Below, piece after piece: positions 16,609 to 24,685 of a DNA stretch of 64,000 nucleotides. The stretch covers positions 1 through 64,000 of the forward strand of contig PHEQ01000005.1 in the NCBI GenBank assembly GCA_002842985.1, written 5' to 3'. The position numbers and the translations under genes are program-made. Below the pieces are notes generated by a model. The model was not told the origin of the DNA and made no database searches. It saw nothing but the letters and a program-made list of their open reading frames with translations. This DNA comes from Alphaproteobacteria bacterium HGW-Alphaproteobacteria-1. GTDB taxonomy: Bacteria > Pseudomonadota > Alphaproteobacteria > Rhodobacterales > Rhodobacteraceae. Numbering within the stretch: position 1 is the stretch's first letter; the number at the start of each line of letters is the position of its first letter.

Positions 16609-17118
16609 ATGTCGAAATCCAGAAAGACCGAGTTTCGTCCCGACGATTACGTTGTCTACCCGGCTCATGGTGTGGGCCAGATCATCTCGATCGAGGAGCA
16701 GGAGATTGCGGGCCTCAGCCTCGAGATGTTCGTCATATCCTTTGAGAAGGACAAGATGACGCTACGCGTGCCCACCAACAAGGCGGTGGAAATAGGGATG
16801 CGCGGTCTGTCCAGCCCGGATGTGATCTCCAAGGCGATGACCACGCTCAAGGGCAAGGCGCGCGTCAAGCGGGCGATGTGGTCGCGCCGCGCGCAGGAGT
16901 ATGAGCAGAAAATCAATTCGGGCGATCTGATCGCGATCGCAGAGGTCGTGCGCGACCTGCACCGCAGCGACGATCAGCGCGAACAGAGCTATTCCGAGCG
17001 TCAGCTTTACGAGGCCGCGCTTGAGCGTCTGACGCGCGAGGTGGCCGCCGCCTCCGGTGCCGATGAGGTTCAGGCCGCCAAGCAGGTGGGCGAGGTTCTG
17101 GTTTCCCGCGCCGCCTGA
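16609..17118 (+). CDS. carD: CarD family transcriptional regulator
   Basis: The ATG at 16609 follows AGGAAAG and gives MSKSRKTEFRPDDYVVYPAHGVGQI, the standard start of alphaproteobacterial CarD. An upstream in-frame ATG lacks such a site. The N-terminal RNA polymerase interaction domain (TudorLike, residues ~10-70) is followed by a helical DNA-binding part rich in basic residues (GKARVKRAMWSRRAQEYEQKI). CarD binds the RNAP beta subunit and stabilises open complexes, notably at rRNA promoters. Length 169 is normal. A strong bidirectional terminator follows. Confidence 0.96.
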   Translation: MSKSRKTEFRPDDYVVYPAHGVGQIISIEEQEIAGLSLEMFVISFEKDKMTLRVPTNKAVEIGMRGLSSPDVISKAMTTLKGKARVKRAMWSRRAQEYEQKINSGDLIAIAEVVRDLHRSDDQREQSYSERQLYEAALERLTREVAAASGADEVQAAKQVGEVLVSRAA

Positions 17119-17132
17119 TCCGGCGCAATGTG

Positions 17133-17167
17133 AAAAAGGCCGCGCTCTTCGAGAGCGCGGCCTTTTT
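17133..17167. terminator. Bidirectional Rho-independent terminator
   Basis: AAAAA, an eleven-base GC-rich stem (GGCCGCGCTCT) with a TTCG-type loop, and TTTTT follow in order. It lies between the carD stop and the convergent GNAT gene stop and can serve both. Confidence 0.93.
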
Positions 17168-17191
17168 ATGTCCGCATCGGGTGCCGATTCC

Positions 17192-17638
17192 CTACCGCGC
17201 GTATTTCACGAACGGGGTGAGTGTTGCCACCCGGTCATAGAGCTGCCGCGCGGTGGCGTTGAATTCCTGCGTCATCCAATAGACCGACGGGTGCCCGTCG
17301 GCATCGGCGCGGGCATACACTGCCTCGATCAGGGCGCGACCCACACCGTGGCCACGCGCCTCGGGGGCGGTATAGAGATCCTGAAGGTAACAGACCTGTT
17401 CCGGCCGCCAGTTGTGGGCATGATAGATGTAATGCACCAGGCCAACGGCGCGCCCGTCCAGGAGCGCGGTAAAACCGTTCTGATCGGGATGATCGGGCGA
17501 GATGAGCCGGGCAAAGGTGGTGTCATAGACCGTATCCGGCAAGGCGGTTTCATAGAACTCAAGATAGGCGCGCCAGAGATCGCCCCAGACGGGGCGATCG
17601 GTGAATTCTATCGGGCGGATGATGAGTGCGCCGGTCAT
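17192..17638 (-). CDS. GNAT family N-acetyltransferase
   Basis: The 148-residue single GNAT domain has strands leading to VCYLQDLYTAPEARGHGVGRALIEAVYARA, where RGHGVG is the acetyl-CoA pyrophosphate loop, and a C-terminal QEFNATARQLYDRV segment. The ATG overlaps the stop of the ethylmalonyl-CoA mutase gene by 4 bp, so the two are co-transcribed. The acceptor substrate is unknown. Confidence 0.92.
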   Translation of the reverse strand: MTGALIIRPIEFTDRPVWGDLWRAYLEFYETALPDTVYDTTFARLISPDHPDQNGFTALLDGRAVGLVHYIYHAHNWRPEQVCYLQDLYTAPEARGHGVGRALIEAVYARADADGHPSVYWMTQEFNATARQLYDRVATLTPFVKYAR

Positions 17639-19602
17639 TCCGCCGCGACGGCCTGCGGGTCGGCGAGGGCGACGATGTCCATCATGATGGTATTCAGTTC
17701 AAAGTCCTTGGGGGTATAGACCCGCGACACGCCCATTTCGCGCATCCGCTGCGCGTCTTCCTCGGGGATGATGCCGCCGACAATCACCGGCACATTCCCG
17801 AGCCCTGCGGCGCGCATCCGCCACATCAGCTCCTCGACCAGCGGCATGTGGCTGCCCGAGAGGATCGAGAGGCCGACGACATGCGCCTCATCCTCAAGCG
17901 CGGCGGCGACGATCTGTTCGGGCGTCAGGCGGATGCCCTCGTAACGGATATCCATGCCGCAGTCGCGGGCGCGGCAGGCGATCTGCTCGGCCCCGTTGGA
18001 ATGGCCATCAAGCCCCGGCTTGCCGACAAGGAACTTGAGCCGCCGACCCAGCCGCCCCGAAACGGTATCCACCGCCGCGCGCAGATCGTCGAGCCCCTCG
18101 GTGCGGTTCGACGGGCTGGCGGAAACCCCTGTGGGCCCGCGATACTCGCCATGCACGGCGCGCATCTCGGCGGCCCATTCGCCGGTGGTCACGCCCGCGC
18201 GCGCGCAGGCGATGGAGGGGGCCATGATGTTGCGCCCCTCTTTTGCCGCAGCGCGCAGATCGGCGAGCGCGGCGCTGACGGCGGCGGCGTCGCGGCTGCT
18301 GCGCCAGGCGTCAAGCCGCGCGATCTGTTCGGCCTCGACCGCCGGATCGACGACCATGATCCCGCCATCCTCGGTCTGGAGCGGCGACGGCTCTCCTTGC
18401 TGCCAGCGGTTCACGCCGACAACGACGGTTTCGCCCGCCTCGATCCGGCCGAGCCGCTCGGCATTCGAGTCCACCAGCCGCGATTTCATGTAGTCGATCG
18501 CAGCGACCGCGCCGCCCATGCTCTCGATATTGGCCAGTTCGTGCCGCGCGCCGTCCTTGAGCGCCGCGACCTTGGCGTCCACCGCCGGGTTGCCGTCAAA
18601 GAGGTCGTCGAATTCCAGCAGGTCGGTCTCGTAGGCGAGGATCTGTTGCATCCGCATCGACCATTGCTGATCCCAGGGGCGCGGCAGGCCGAGCGCCTCG
18701 TTCCACGCCGGAAGCTGAACCGCCCGCGCGCGGGCGCGTTTCGACAGCGTGACGGCCAGCATCTCGATCAGGATGCGGTAAACGTTGTTCTCGGGCTGCT
18801 GTTCGGTCAGGCCAAGCGAATTCACCTGCACGCCGTATCGGAAGCGGCGGTGCTTGGGGTCATCCACGCCATAGCGGTCGCGCAGGATCTCGTCCCAGAG
18901 ATCGACGAAGGCGCGCATCTTGCACATCTCGGTCACGAACCGGATGCCTGCGTTGACGAAAAACGAAATCCGTGCCGCGAGGGCCGGGAAATCGGCGGCG
19001 GGGACGCGGGGGCGCAATTCGTCAAGCACGGCGATGGCGGTCGCAAGCGCAAAGGCAAGTTCCTGTTCGGGCGTGGCGCCCGCCTCTTGCAGGTGATAGG
19101 AACAGACATTCATCGGGTTCCATTTCGGCACATGGCCATAGCAGTATTCGGCCACGTCGCCGATCATCTTGAGCGATGGCTTGGGCGGACAGATATAGGT
19201 GCCGCGCGAGAGATATTCCTTGATGAGGTCGTTCTGCACCGTGCCTTGCAGCGCGCTCACATCTGCGCCCTGCTCCTCGGCCACGGCAATATAGAGCGCC
19301 AACAGCCATGGGGCCGTGGCGTTGATCGTCATCGAGGTGTTCATCTGGTCGAGCGGGATACCCTCGAAGAGCGTGCGCATGTCACCCAGATGACAGACCG
19401 GCACGCCAACCTTGCCGACCTCGCCACGGGCAAGCACATGATCGCTGTCATAGCCCGTCTGTGTGGGCAGATCGAACGCGACCGAAAGGCCGGTCTGCCC
19501 CTTTGCGAGGTTCGCGCGGTAGAGTGCGTTGGATTTCTCCGCTGTGGAATGTCCCGCATAGGTGCGGATGAGCCAGGGACGATCTTTCTGCATCTGCGAC
19601 AT
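17635..19602 (-). CDS. ecm: Ethylmalonyl-CoA mutase (MeaA/Ecm)
   Basis: The 655-residue B12-dependent mutase converts (2R)-ethylmalonyl-CoA to methylsuccinyl-CoA in the ethylmalonyl-CoA pathway for acetyl-CoA assimilation. The N-terminal catalytic barrel shows TYAGHSTAEKSNALYR, GLSVAFDLPTQTGYDSDH and MNTSMTINATA. The C-terminal cobalamin domain has GLDGHSNG (the DxHxxG motif) and LSGSH. The absence of large/small subunit splitting and the length fit MeaA rather than methylmalonyl-CoA mutase. Presence of this enzyme suggests an organism without a glyoxylate shunt, as in many Rhodobacteraceae. Confidence 0.93.
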   Translation of the reverse strand: MSQMQKDRPWLIRTYAGHSTAEKSNALYRANLAKGQTGLSVAFDLPTQTGYDSDHVLARGEVGKVGVPVCHLGDMRTLFEGIPLDQMNTSMTINATAPWLLALYIAVAEEQGADVSALQGTVQNDLIKEYLSRGTYICPPKPSLKMIGDVAEYCYGHVPKWNPMNVCSYHLQEAGATPEQELAFALATAIAVLDELRPRVPAADFPALAARISFFVNAGIRFVTEMCKMRAFVDLWDEILRDRYGVDDPKHRRFRYGVQVNSLGLTEQQPENNVYRILIEMLAVTLSKRARARAVQLPAWNEALGLPRPWDQQWSMRMQQILAYETDLLEFDDLFDGNPAVDAKVAALKDGARHELANIESMGGAVAAIDYMKSRLVDSNAERLGRIEAGETVVVGVNRWQQGEPSPLQTEDGGIMVVDPAVEAEQIARLDAWRSSRDAAAVSAALADLRAAAKEGRNIMAPSIACARAGVTTGEWAAEMRAVHGEYRGPTGVSASPSNRTEGLDDLRAAVDTVSGRLGRRLKFLVGKPGLDGHSNGAEQIACRARDCGMDIRYEGIRLTPEQIVAAALEDEAHVVGLSILSGSHMPLVEELMWRMRAAGLGNVPVIVGGIIPEEDAQRMREMGVSRVYTPKDFELNTIMMDIVALADPQAVAAE

Positions 19603-19866
19603 CGGGCGGCCTCGTGAATCGGTTGCGCAATTTTGTTACGTTGAAGGCAAACTACAGGCAACAAACCTGCACTGTCAATTCGCTGCGTTGCGGCGAAGGC
19701 GGGATTTCGCGCTTGCAGCGGGTGGTCGAAAAGGCGCTGCGCGGAAAATGCGCTTCTGATCAACCGGCATGACGCTTGAAACGCGGCGGACGGGGGATGT
19801 GGCGGGGGATGTGGCAGGAAAGAAGGGGCCGAATCTCCCCGGCAGTCCCGGTGCCGAAGGCAAGTT

Positions 19867-21216
19867 TCATTGCCCGACTTTGAGTGAGGCGTCTGTGGCG
19901 CCCTCCGGTTGGGCGCGCCCGACGCCATCATAAGCCGCGAACCCTGCCGCCAGGACATCGCCCCGGTCATAGATATTGCGCAGGTCGGCCATGACCGCGC
20001 AGGCCATCGTCCTGGCGATGCGCTTCAGGTCCAGCGCGCGGAACTGGTTCCATTCGGTGAGGATCAGCAGGCAATCGGCGTCCTTGGCCGCGACATACGG
20101 GTCTTCAACCCAGTCCACACCGGGCAGCAGCGCCTCCCCTTCCCGGCGCCCGTGCGGATCGACAACACGCACCTTCGCCCCGCCGCCCACCAGCGCGGGC
20201 ACCACCGTGAGCGAGGGCGCGTCGCGCATGTCATCGGTCCCGGGCTTGAAGGTCACGCCCAGCACAGCAACCGTCTTGCCATTGACCGACCCGCCGCAGA
20301 GATCCATCACCTTGTCGATCATGCGCCGCTTGGTCAGGTCATTCACGGCGATCACCGTCTCGGTGATGCGCTGCGGCACGCCATGTTCCTGCCCGATCCG
20401 GGCCAGCGCCGAGGTGTCTTTCGGAAAGCACGATCCGCCATAGCCGGGCCCGGCATGGAGAAACTTGTTGCCGATGCGCCCATCAAGACCCATGCCCTTG
20501 GCCACCGCCTTCACATCGGCGCCCACACGCTCGCACAGCGCCGCGATTTCGTTGATGAAGCTGATCTTTGCGGCCAGAAAGGCGTTGGACGCGTATTTGA
20601 TCATCTCTGCCGATTCCAGATCGGTATAGACGATCGGAAAGTCGCGCAGGAAGAGCGGGCGGTAGATATCGCCCATCACTTCTTTCGCGCGGTCGCTTTC
20701 GACGCCCACCACCACGCGGTCGGGCTTCATGAAATCGTCGATTGCCGCCCCTTCGCGCAGGAATTCCGGGTTCGAGGCCACGTCGAATTCCGCATCGGGC
20801 CGCGCGCGGCGAATGACCTCGGCCACCTTGCGGTTGGTGCCCACGGGCACGGTCGATTTGGTCACCACCACGGCATAGCCCGTGAGGGCGCGCGCAATAT
20901 CTTCGGCAGCAGCCATCACATAGGTCAGGTCGGCATGCCCGTCCCCGCGGCGCGTCGGCGTTCCAACGGCGATGAACACCGCATCCGCCCCATCGATGGC
21001 AGCCGCCAGATCGGAGGTGAAGGTCAGCCGCCCGGCTTCGACATTGCGCGCCATGACCGCATCGAGCCCCGGCTCGTAGATCGGCACCTCGCCCCGTTCC
21101 AGCATGGTGATTTTCTGCGGCATCTTGTCGACACAGACCACATCATGTCCGAAATCCGAGAAACAAACGCCTGAAACAAGGCCGACATAACCGGTGCCGA
21201 TAATCGCAATCTTCAT
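19867..21216 (-). CDS. ugd: UDP-glucose 6-dehydrogenase
   Basis: The 449-residue enzyme makes UDP-glucuronate for surface polysaccharides. It shows the NAD Rossmann start MKIAIIGTGYVGLVSG, VFIAVGTPTRRGDGHADL, TKSTVPVGTN, SNPEFLREGAAIDDFMKPDR, the catalytic cysteine in GPGYGGSCFPKDTSAL, and VLGVTFKPGTDDMRD. The start overlaps the stop of the upstream regulator gene by 4 bp. It is probably part of a dispersed exopolysaccharide system together with the export and epimerase genes near 43 kb. Confidence 0.96.
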   Translation of the reverse strand: MKIAIIGTGYVGLVSGVCFSDFGHDVVCVDKMPQKITMLERGEVPIYEPGLDAVMARNVEAGRLTFTSDLAAAIDGADAVFIAVGTPTRRGDGHADLTYVMAAAEDIARALTGYAVVVTKSTVPVGTNRKVAEVIRRARPDAEFDVASNPEFLREGAAIDDFMKPDRVVVGVESDRAKEVMGDIYRPLFLRDFPIVYTDLESAEMIKYASNAFLAAKISFINEIAALCERVGADVKAVAKGMGLDGRIGNKFLHAGPGYGGSCFPKDTSALARIGQEHGVPQRITETVIAVNDLTKRRMIDKVMDLCGGSVNGKTVAVLGVTFKPGTDDMRDAPSLTVVPALVGGGAKVRVVDPHGRREGEALLPGVDWVEDPYVAAKDADCLLILTEWNQFRALDLKRIARTMACAVMADLRNIYDRGDVLAAGFAAYDGVGRAQPEGATDASLKVGQ

Positions 21217-21485
21217 ACTGCATCTCCGAGGGCCTGATCGGCTTTGATTCCGGCGCGCAGATCTTCGATTTCGGCGCGCAACGCCTTGTATTCTTCCACC
21301 TTGCGCGCCAGAGCTCGCGTGATCCGCCCCTTATCCAGCACTGCGCCCAGGACATGGTGAATGCCGACGCTGCTGACCCCGACGACCGTCTCCAGGTCGC
21401 GCCGTGACATTTCCGGGTTGTCATTCAGCAGGCTCAGGATGCGGAAATGCGCATCCTCACGGAGTTGACCCCGTCGGATCGTCAT
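21213..21485 (-). CDS. Short winged-helix regulator related to EPS-associated MarR family
   Basis: The Met at 21485 gives MTIRRGQLREDAHFRILSLLNDNPEMSRRDLETVVGVSSVGIHHVLGAVLDKGRI, an HTH like that of the MarR family EPS-associated regulators. The coiled tail RKVEEYKALRAEIEDLR also matches their C-terminus. The middle part seen in the family (the wing and the LTPKGIEEK segment) is missing, giving 90 residues instead of about 110-120. It overlaps ugd by 4 bp. It may be a natural short form or an in-frame deletion derivative. An ATG at 21515 would add ten residues. Confidence 0.78.
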   Translation of the reverse strand: MTIRRGQLREDAHFRILSLLNDNPEMSRRDLETVVGVSSVGIHHVLGAVLDKGRITRALARKVEEYKALRAEIEDLRAGIKADQALGDAV

Positions 21486-21791
21486 CGGCAAGAGACTTTT
21501 GTGAAGGTTACGCACAAGGACTTGCTTTGACGTGCCTCATGGCACTTGGGTTCGCAATGTGAAACTCGATCAAAGTGATCGTTCGTGTTCGAGGGTTACA
21601 TGGCACCGCACCCCCAGGCAACAGGGAATATCGGGATGGACAGGATCGATGAAGCGGCAGTCGTTTGCCCATCACGGCACTCATGGGCGAGGGCGCCCTG
21701 TTCGGCGTCGGTTTGCGGGCTGACCGGGGCATATTCCCGCGCGGCCAGCCGATGCGATGCACCATGTGGATTTCAGAATGTGATGGACGGC

Positions 21792-23708
21792 TCATGGCGT
21801 GGCTCCCTGAAGGATGTCCGCTTGCGCTGACATGATGGCCTGTGGTTTGCCGGTAGCTGGCTCATGGGGCGCGATACGCAGGGCGCGCAGGGCATTCAGG
21901 ATCACGGCAACGTCGATCACCTCCTGCAAAAGCGCACCCTGAACCGGCGTGAGATAGCCATAGGCCGCGGCGATCATGCCCAGGACCGACAGGCCGATCC
22001 CGGCGGCGACGCTTTCGACCGCGATCCGGCGCGCGCCGCGCGCGATCTCGATCCCCGGACCCAGCCGGTCGATCCGGTCCACCAGCAACACCACGTCGGC
22101 GGCCTCGGCCGAGGCCGCGGCACCCCGTGCCCCCATCGCCACGCCCACATCGGCCGCGGCCAGCGCGGGCGCGTCGTTGACGCCGTCGCCCACCATCATC
22201 ACCGGCCCGTGCTTGCGCTCGGAGAGGACGAGGAGAACCTTCTGATCCGGCGAGAGGCCAGCCCGCAGACCGTCGAGGCCCAGCCCCTCGGTCACACGTT
22301 CCGCCACGTCTGCGCGGTCGCCGGTGGCGAGCAGGATGCGCGCGATCCCCTGGCGGCGCAGACCGTCCAGCATCGCGCCCGCCCCCTCGCGCAGCGGATC
22401 GGACATCACCAGATGCCCGGCCATGCGGCCGTCAACCGCCACGGCGACAAGGACCGAACCGGCGCCCTTGGCAGGGTGATCGCCCCCCGGTCGCCCGACC
22501 CGGGACGCCACGAAACCGTCGCCCCCGACGATCACACTGCGGCCCTCGACATGGCCCACGACGCCTTCGCCCGGGATCTCGGCCACGTCAGTCGGCACGG
22601 GCAGCGCAAGGCCCTGTGCCTTGGCGGCGGCGACGATGGCCTGCGCAACAGGGTGCTTGGAGGCCTGATCGAGCGCCGCGGCAAGGCGCAGGATGTCGTC
22701 CTCGCCCATGCCGTCCGCGCTGTCGATTGACACGATCCGCGGGCGGCCATCGGTCAGGGTGCCGGTCTTGTCGAGGATCAGGGTGCGGACGCGCGCCATG
22801 GTTTCCAGCGGTCCCGCGCCCTTGATCAACACGCCGAAATGCGCCGCGCGCGACAGGCCCGCGACCAGCGCCACCGGCACGGCAAGGATCAACGGACAGG
22901 GCGTGGCCACAACCAGCACGGCGACCGCGCGGATCGGATCGCCGGAGACCCACCAAGCCGCGAAGGCGATACTGACGGTAACGGCAAGAAAGCCCAGCGA
23001 CCAGCGGTCCGCCAGCCGCGACATCGGCGCCTTGGACGCCTGCGCTTCCTCGACCAGGCGAACGATCCCGGCATAGGTGCTGTCCTTCGCCTCGCGCACA
23101 GCCGTCAGATCAAACGCCTCGCCCGCGTTGGTCGAACCGCTCATGGCATCGGCCCCGCGCGCCAGCCGCACCGGCAGCGACTCACCGGTCAGCGCCGAAG
23201 TGTCGAGGAAGGCTGTGCCCGAGGCCACCATGCCATCGACCGGCACCACGTCGCCCTGCCGGATCAGCAGGCGGTCGCCCGGCGCGATCTCTTCGAGGGG
23301 CACATCCTCAAGACCGCCGTTCTGGTGCCGCGTCGCGGTCCGGGGCACGCGAGATAGAAGGTCCTTCATCGAACGACGAGCACGGCCCTCGGCGAAGGAC
23401 TCCAGAAAGGTGCCTCCCGAATACATCACCGCGACAACCGCCGCAGCCAGCGTCTCGCCGAAGACAAGCGCCGCCGACATCGACAGCGCGGCAACGATGT
23501 CGAGGCCCACCTCGCCACGCCCGATGCTCCGGACGATTTCGAGCACAAGGGCTGCGAGCGCGGGAACGACTCCTGCGATCCAGATGAGGTTCGCGATATC
23601 GGGTTGGCCCTCGAGGTAGACCGCAAGTCCCACGATCAGCCCGGTTGCGGCCATCAGCAGGAGTGCGGTCTTGAAACGGTCGGTGCGGGTCTGTTCCATA
23701 CGGCTCAT
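21792..23708 (-). CDS. Heavy metal translocating P-type ATPase (P1B), no N-terminal metal-binding domain
   Basis: The 638-residue protein has all P-type landmarks: TGES in DTSALTGESLP, membrane motif TPCPL in VVATPCPLILAVPVA, phosphorylation site LDKTGTLTDG, the P1B-specific KHPVAQAIV, and GDGVNDAPALAAADVG. It begins directly with transmembrane segments and lacks the cytoplasmic HMA or His-rich domain of CopA/ZntA. The TPC rather than CPC motif does not point to one ion. Its ATG overlaps the ApbE stop by 4 bp, an unusual pairing that ties metal export to the flavin/redox operon. Confidence 0.92.
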   Translation of the reverse strand: MSRMEQTRTDRFKTALLLMAATGLIVGLAVYLEGQPDIANLIWIAGVVPALAALVLEIVRSIGRGEVGLDIVAALSMSAALVFGETLAAAVVAVMYSGGTFLESFAEGRARRSMKDLLSRVPRTATRHQNGGLEDVPLEEIAPGDRLLIRQGDVVPVDGMVASGTAFLDTSALTGESLPVRLARGADAMSGSTNAGEAFDLTAVREAKDSTYAGIVRLVEEAQASKAPMSRLADRWSLGFLAVTVSIAFAAWWVSGDPIRAVAVLVVATPCPLILAVPVALVAGLSRAAHFGVLIKGAGPLETMARVRTLILDKTGTLTDGRPRIVSIDSADGMGEDDILRLAAALDQASKHPVAQAIVAAAKAQGLALPVPTDVAEIPGEGVVGHVEGRSVIVGGDGFVASRVGRPGGDHPAKGAGSVLVAVAVDGRMAGHLVMSDPLREGAGAMLDGLRRQGIARILLATGDRADVAERVTEGLGLDGLRAGLSPDQKVLLVLSERKHGPVMMVGDGVNDAPALAAADVGVAMGARGAAASAEAADVVLLVDRIDRLGPGIEIARGARRIAVESVAAGIGLSVLGMIAAAYGYLTPVQGALLQEVIDVAVILNALRALRIAPHEPATGKPQAIMSAQADILQGATP

Positions 23709-24685
23709 CTTCCCCCGGCTGAAGCGATTGTCGCTGGCTCTTCGGAAAAAAGCCGTCCGACCCCCACGCCCTGCGCGTTCCCGTCATCATCGCGCACAAG
23801 AAACAGGGCGTCGAGTCCACGTTGTCTTGCAAGGTCCGCGCCTCTCTCCGGGCCGAGCACCATCAGCGCCGTCGCCCAGGCGTCGGCCTCGGCACATGTC
23901 CGCGCAACGACCGTGACGGAGGCGGGCGACGCGATCAGCGGTGCGCCGCGCCGCGGGTCCATGGTGTGCGACAGGCGTCGCCCCTTCACCTCGACCCAGT
24001 GGCGATAGTCACCGGAGGTCGCGACGGCCGCGTCCTGAAGTGCGAGGATGGCATGGGGTGTCCGGCGCTCCGGGTCCGGTGCTTCTACTGCGATGATCCA
24101 GGCCGTGCCGTCCGGGCGCAGGCCCAGCGCGCGCATCTCGCCGTCGATGCCGACAAGGGCATTGCCAATTCCGTGTTCGCGCAGGGTTTCTGCCAGCCGG
24201 TCCACGCCATGGCCCTTGGCGATGCCGTTCAGATCCAGCGCGATGGACGCCGTCTTGCGCAGCCCCATCCCGTCGATCTCCAACACCTCATGCGCAGGGC
24301 GGCGCCGGGCCGCCATGGCGGCACGGATACCATCGGGCGCGGCGGCTTCCGGCCCGAAACCCCAGGCCGTCACCGCGTCACCCATTCCGATATCAAAGGC
24401 ACCGCCCGAGGCGCGCCCGATCTCGAGGCCGAGGCGCAGGACCGTGCGCAGTTGCTCCGGCACCACCACCCAATCGCCCACCGGCGCCGCGTTGATCCGC
24501 ATCAGCGCGCTCTCCGCGTTCCACGTCGACATCTGCGCGTCCACCTCGTCGACAGCCGCCTGAAGTGCCGCGCGGATTGCATCCGTGTCGTGGCACGCTT
24601 CCGCGTTGAACAGCGCTGACCAGCGCGTGCCCATGGTGGGGCCGTTCAGGGCGATGCGCGCACTTTCAGTAGACATCTTCGACAT
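23705..24685 (-). CDS. apbE: FAD:protein FMN transferase (ApbE family)
   Basis: The 326-residue protein shows GPTMGTRWS, SGGAFDIGMGDAVTAWGFG, DLNGIAKGHGVDRLA, GIDGEMRALG and the metal-site stretch SHTMDPRRGAP. ApbE enzymes attach FMN to Thr/Ser of [ST]GA[ST] motifs in partner proteins. No signal peptide or lipobox precedes the domain, although ApbE is usually exported. The start overlaps the reductase gene by 20 bp. The adjacent DUF2271 protein carries a TGAS stretch and is the obvious candidate substrate. Confidence 0.93.
   Translation of the reverse strand: MSKMSTESARIALNGPTMGTRWSALFNAEACHDTDAIRAALQAAVDEVDAQMSTWNAESALMRINAAPVGDWVVVPEQLRTVLRLGLEIGRASGGAFDIGMGDAVTAWGFGPEAAAPDGIRAAMAARRRPAHEVLEIDGMGLRKTASIALDLNGIAKGHGVDRLAETLREHGIGNALVGIDGEMRALGLRPDGTAWIIAVEAPDPERRTPHAILALQDAAVATSGDYRHWVEVKGRRLSHTMDPRRGAPLIASPASVTVVARTCAEADAWATALMVLGPERGADLARQRGLDALFLVRDDDGNAQGVGVGRLFSEEPATIASAGGR

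Noticed and set aside
17626..19617. 663-codon plus-strand frame opposite ethylmalonyl-CoA mutase
   Set aside because: It is a shadow of the mutase gene with no family signature.
21508..21795. 95-codon minus-strand frame between the EPS regulator and the P-type ATPase
   Set aside because: It has no recognisable domain, a Pro/Arg-rich composition and an overlap with the regulator start.
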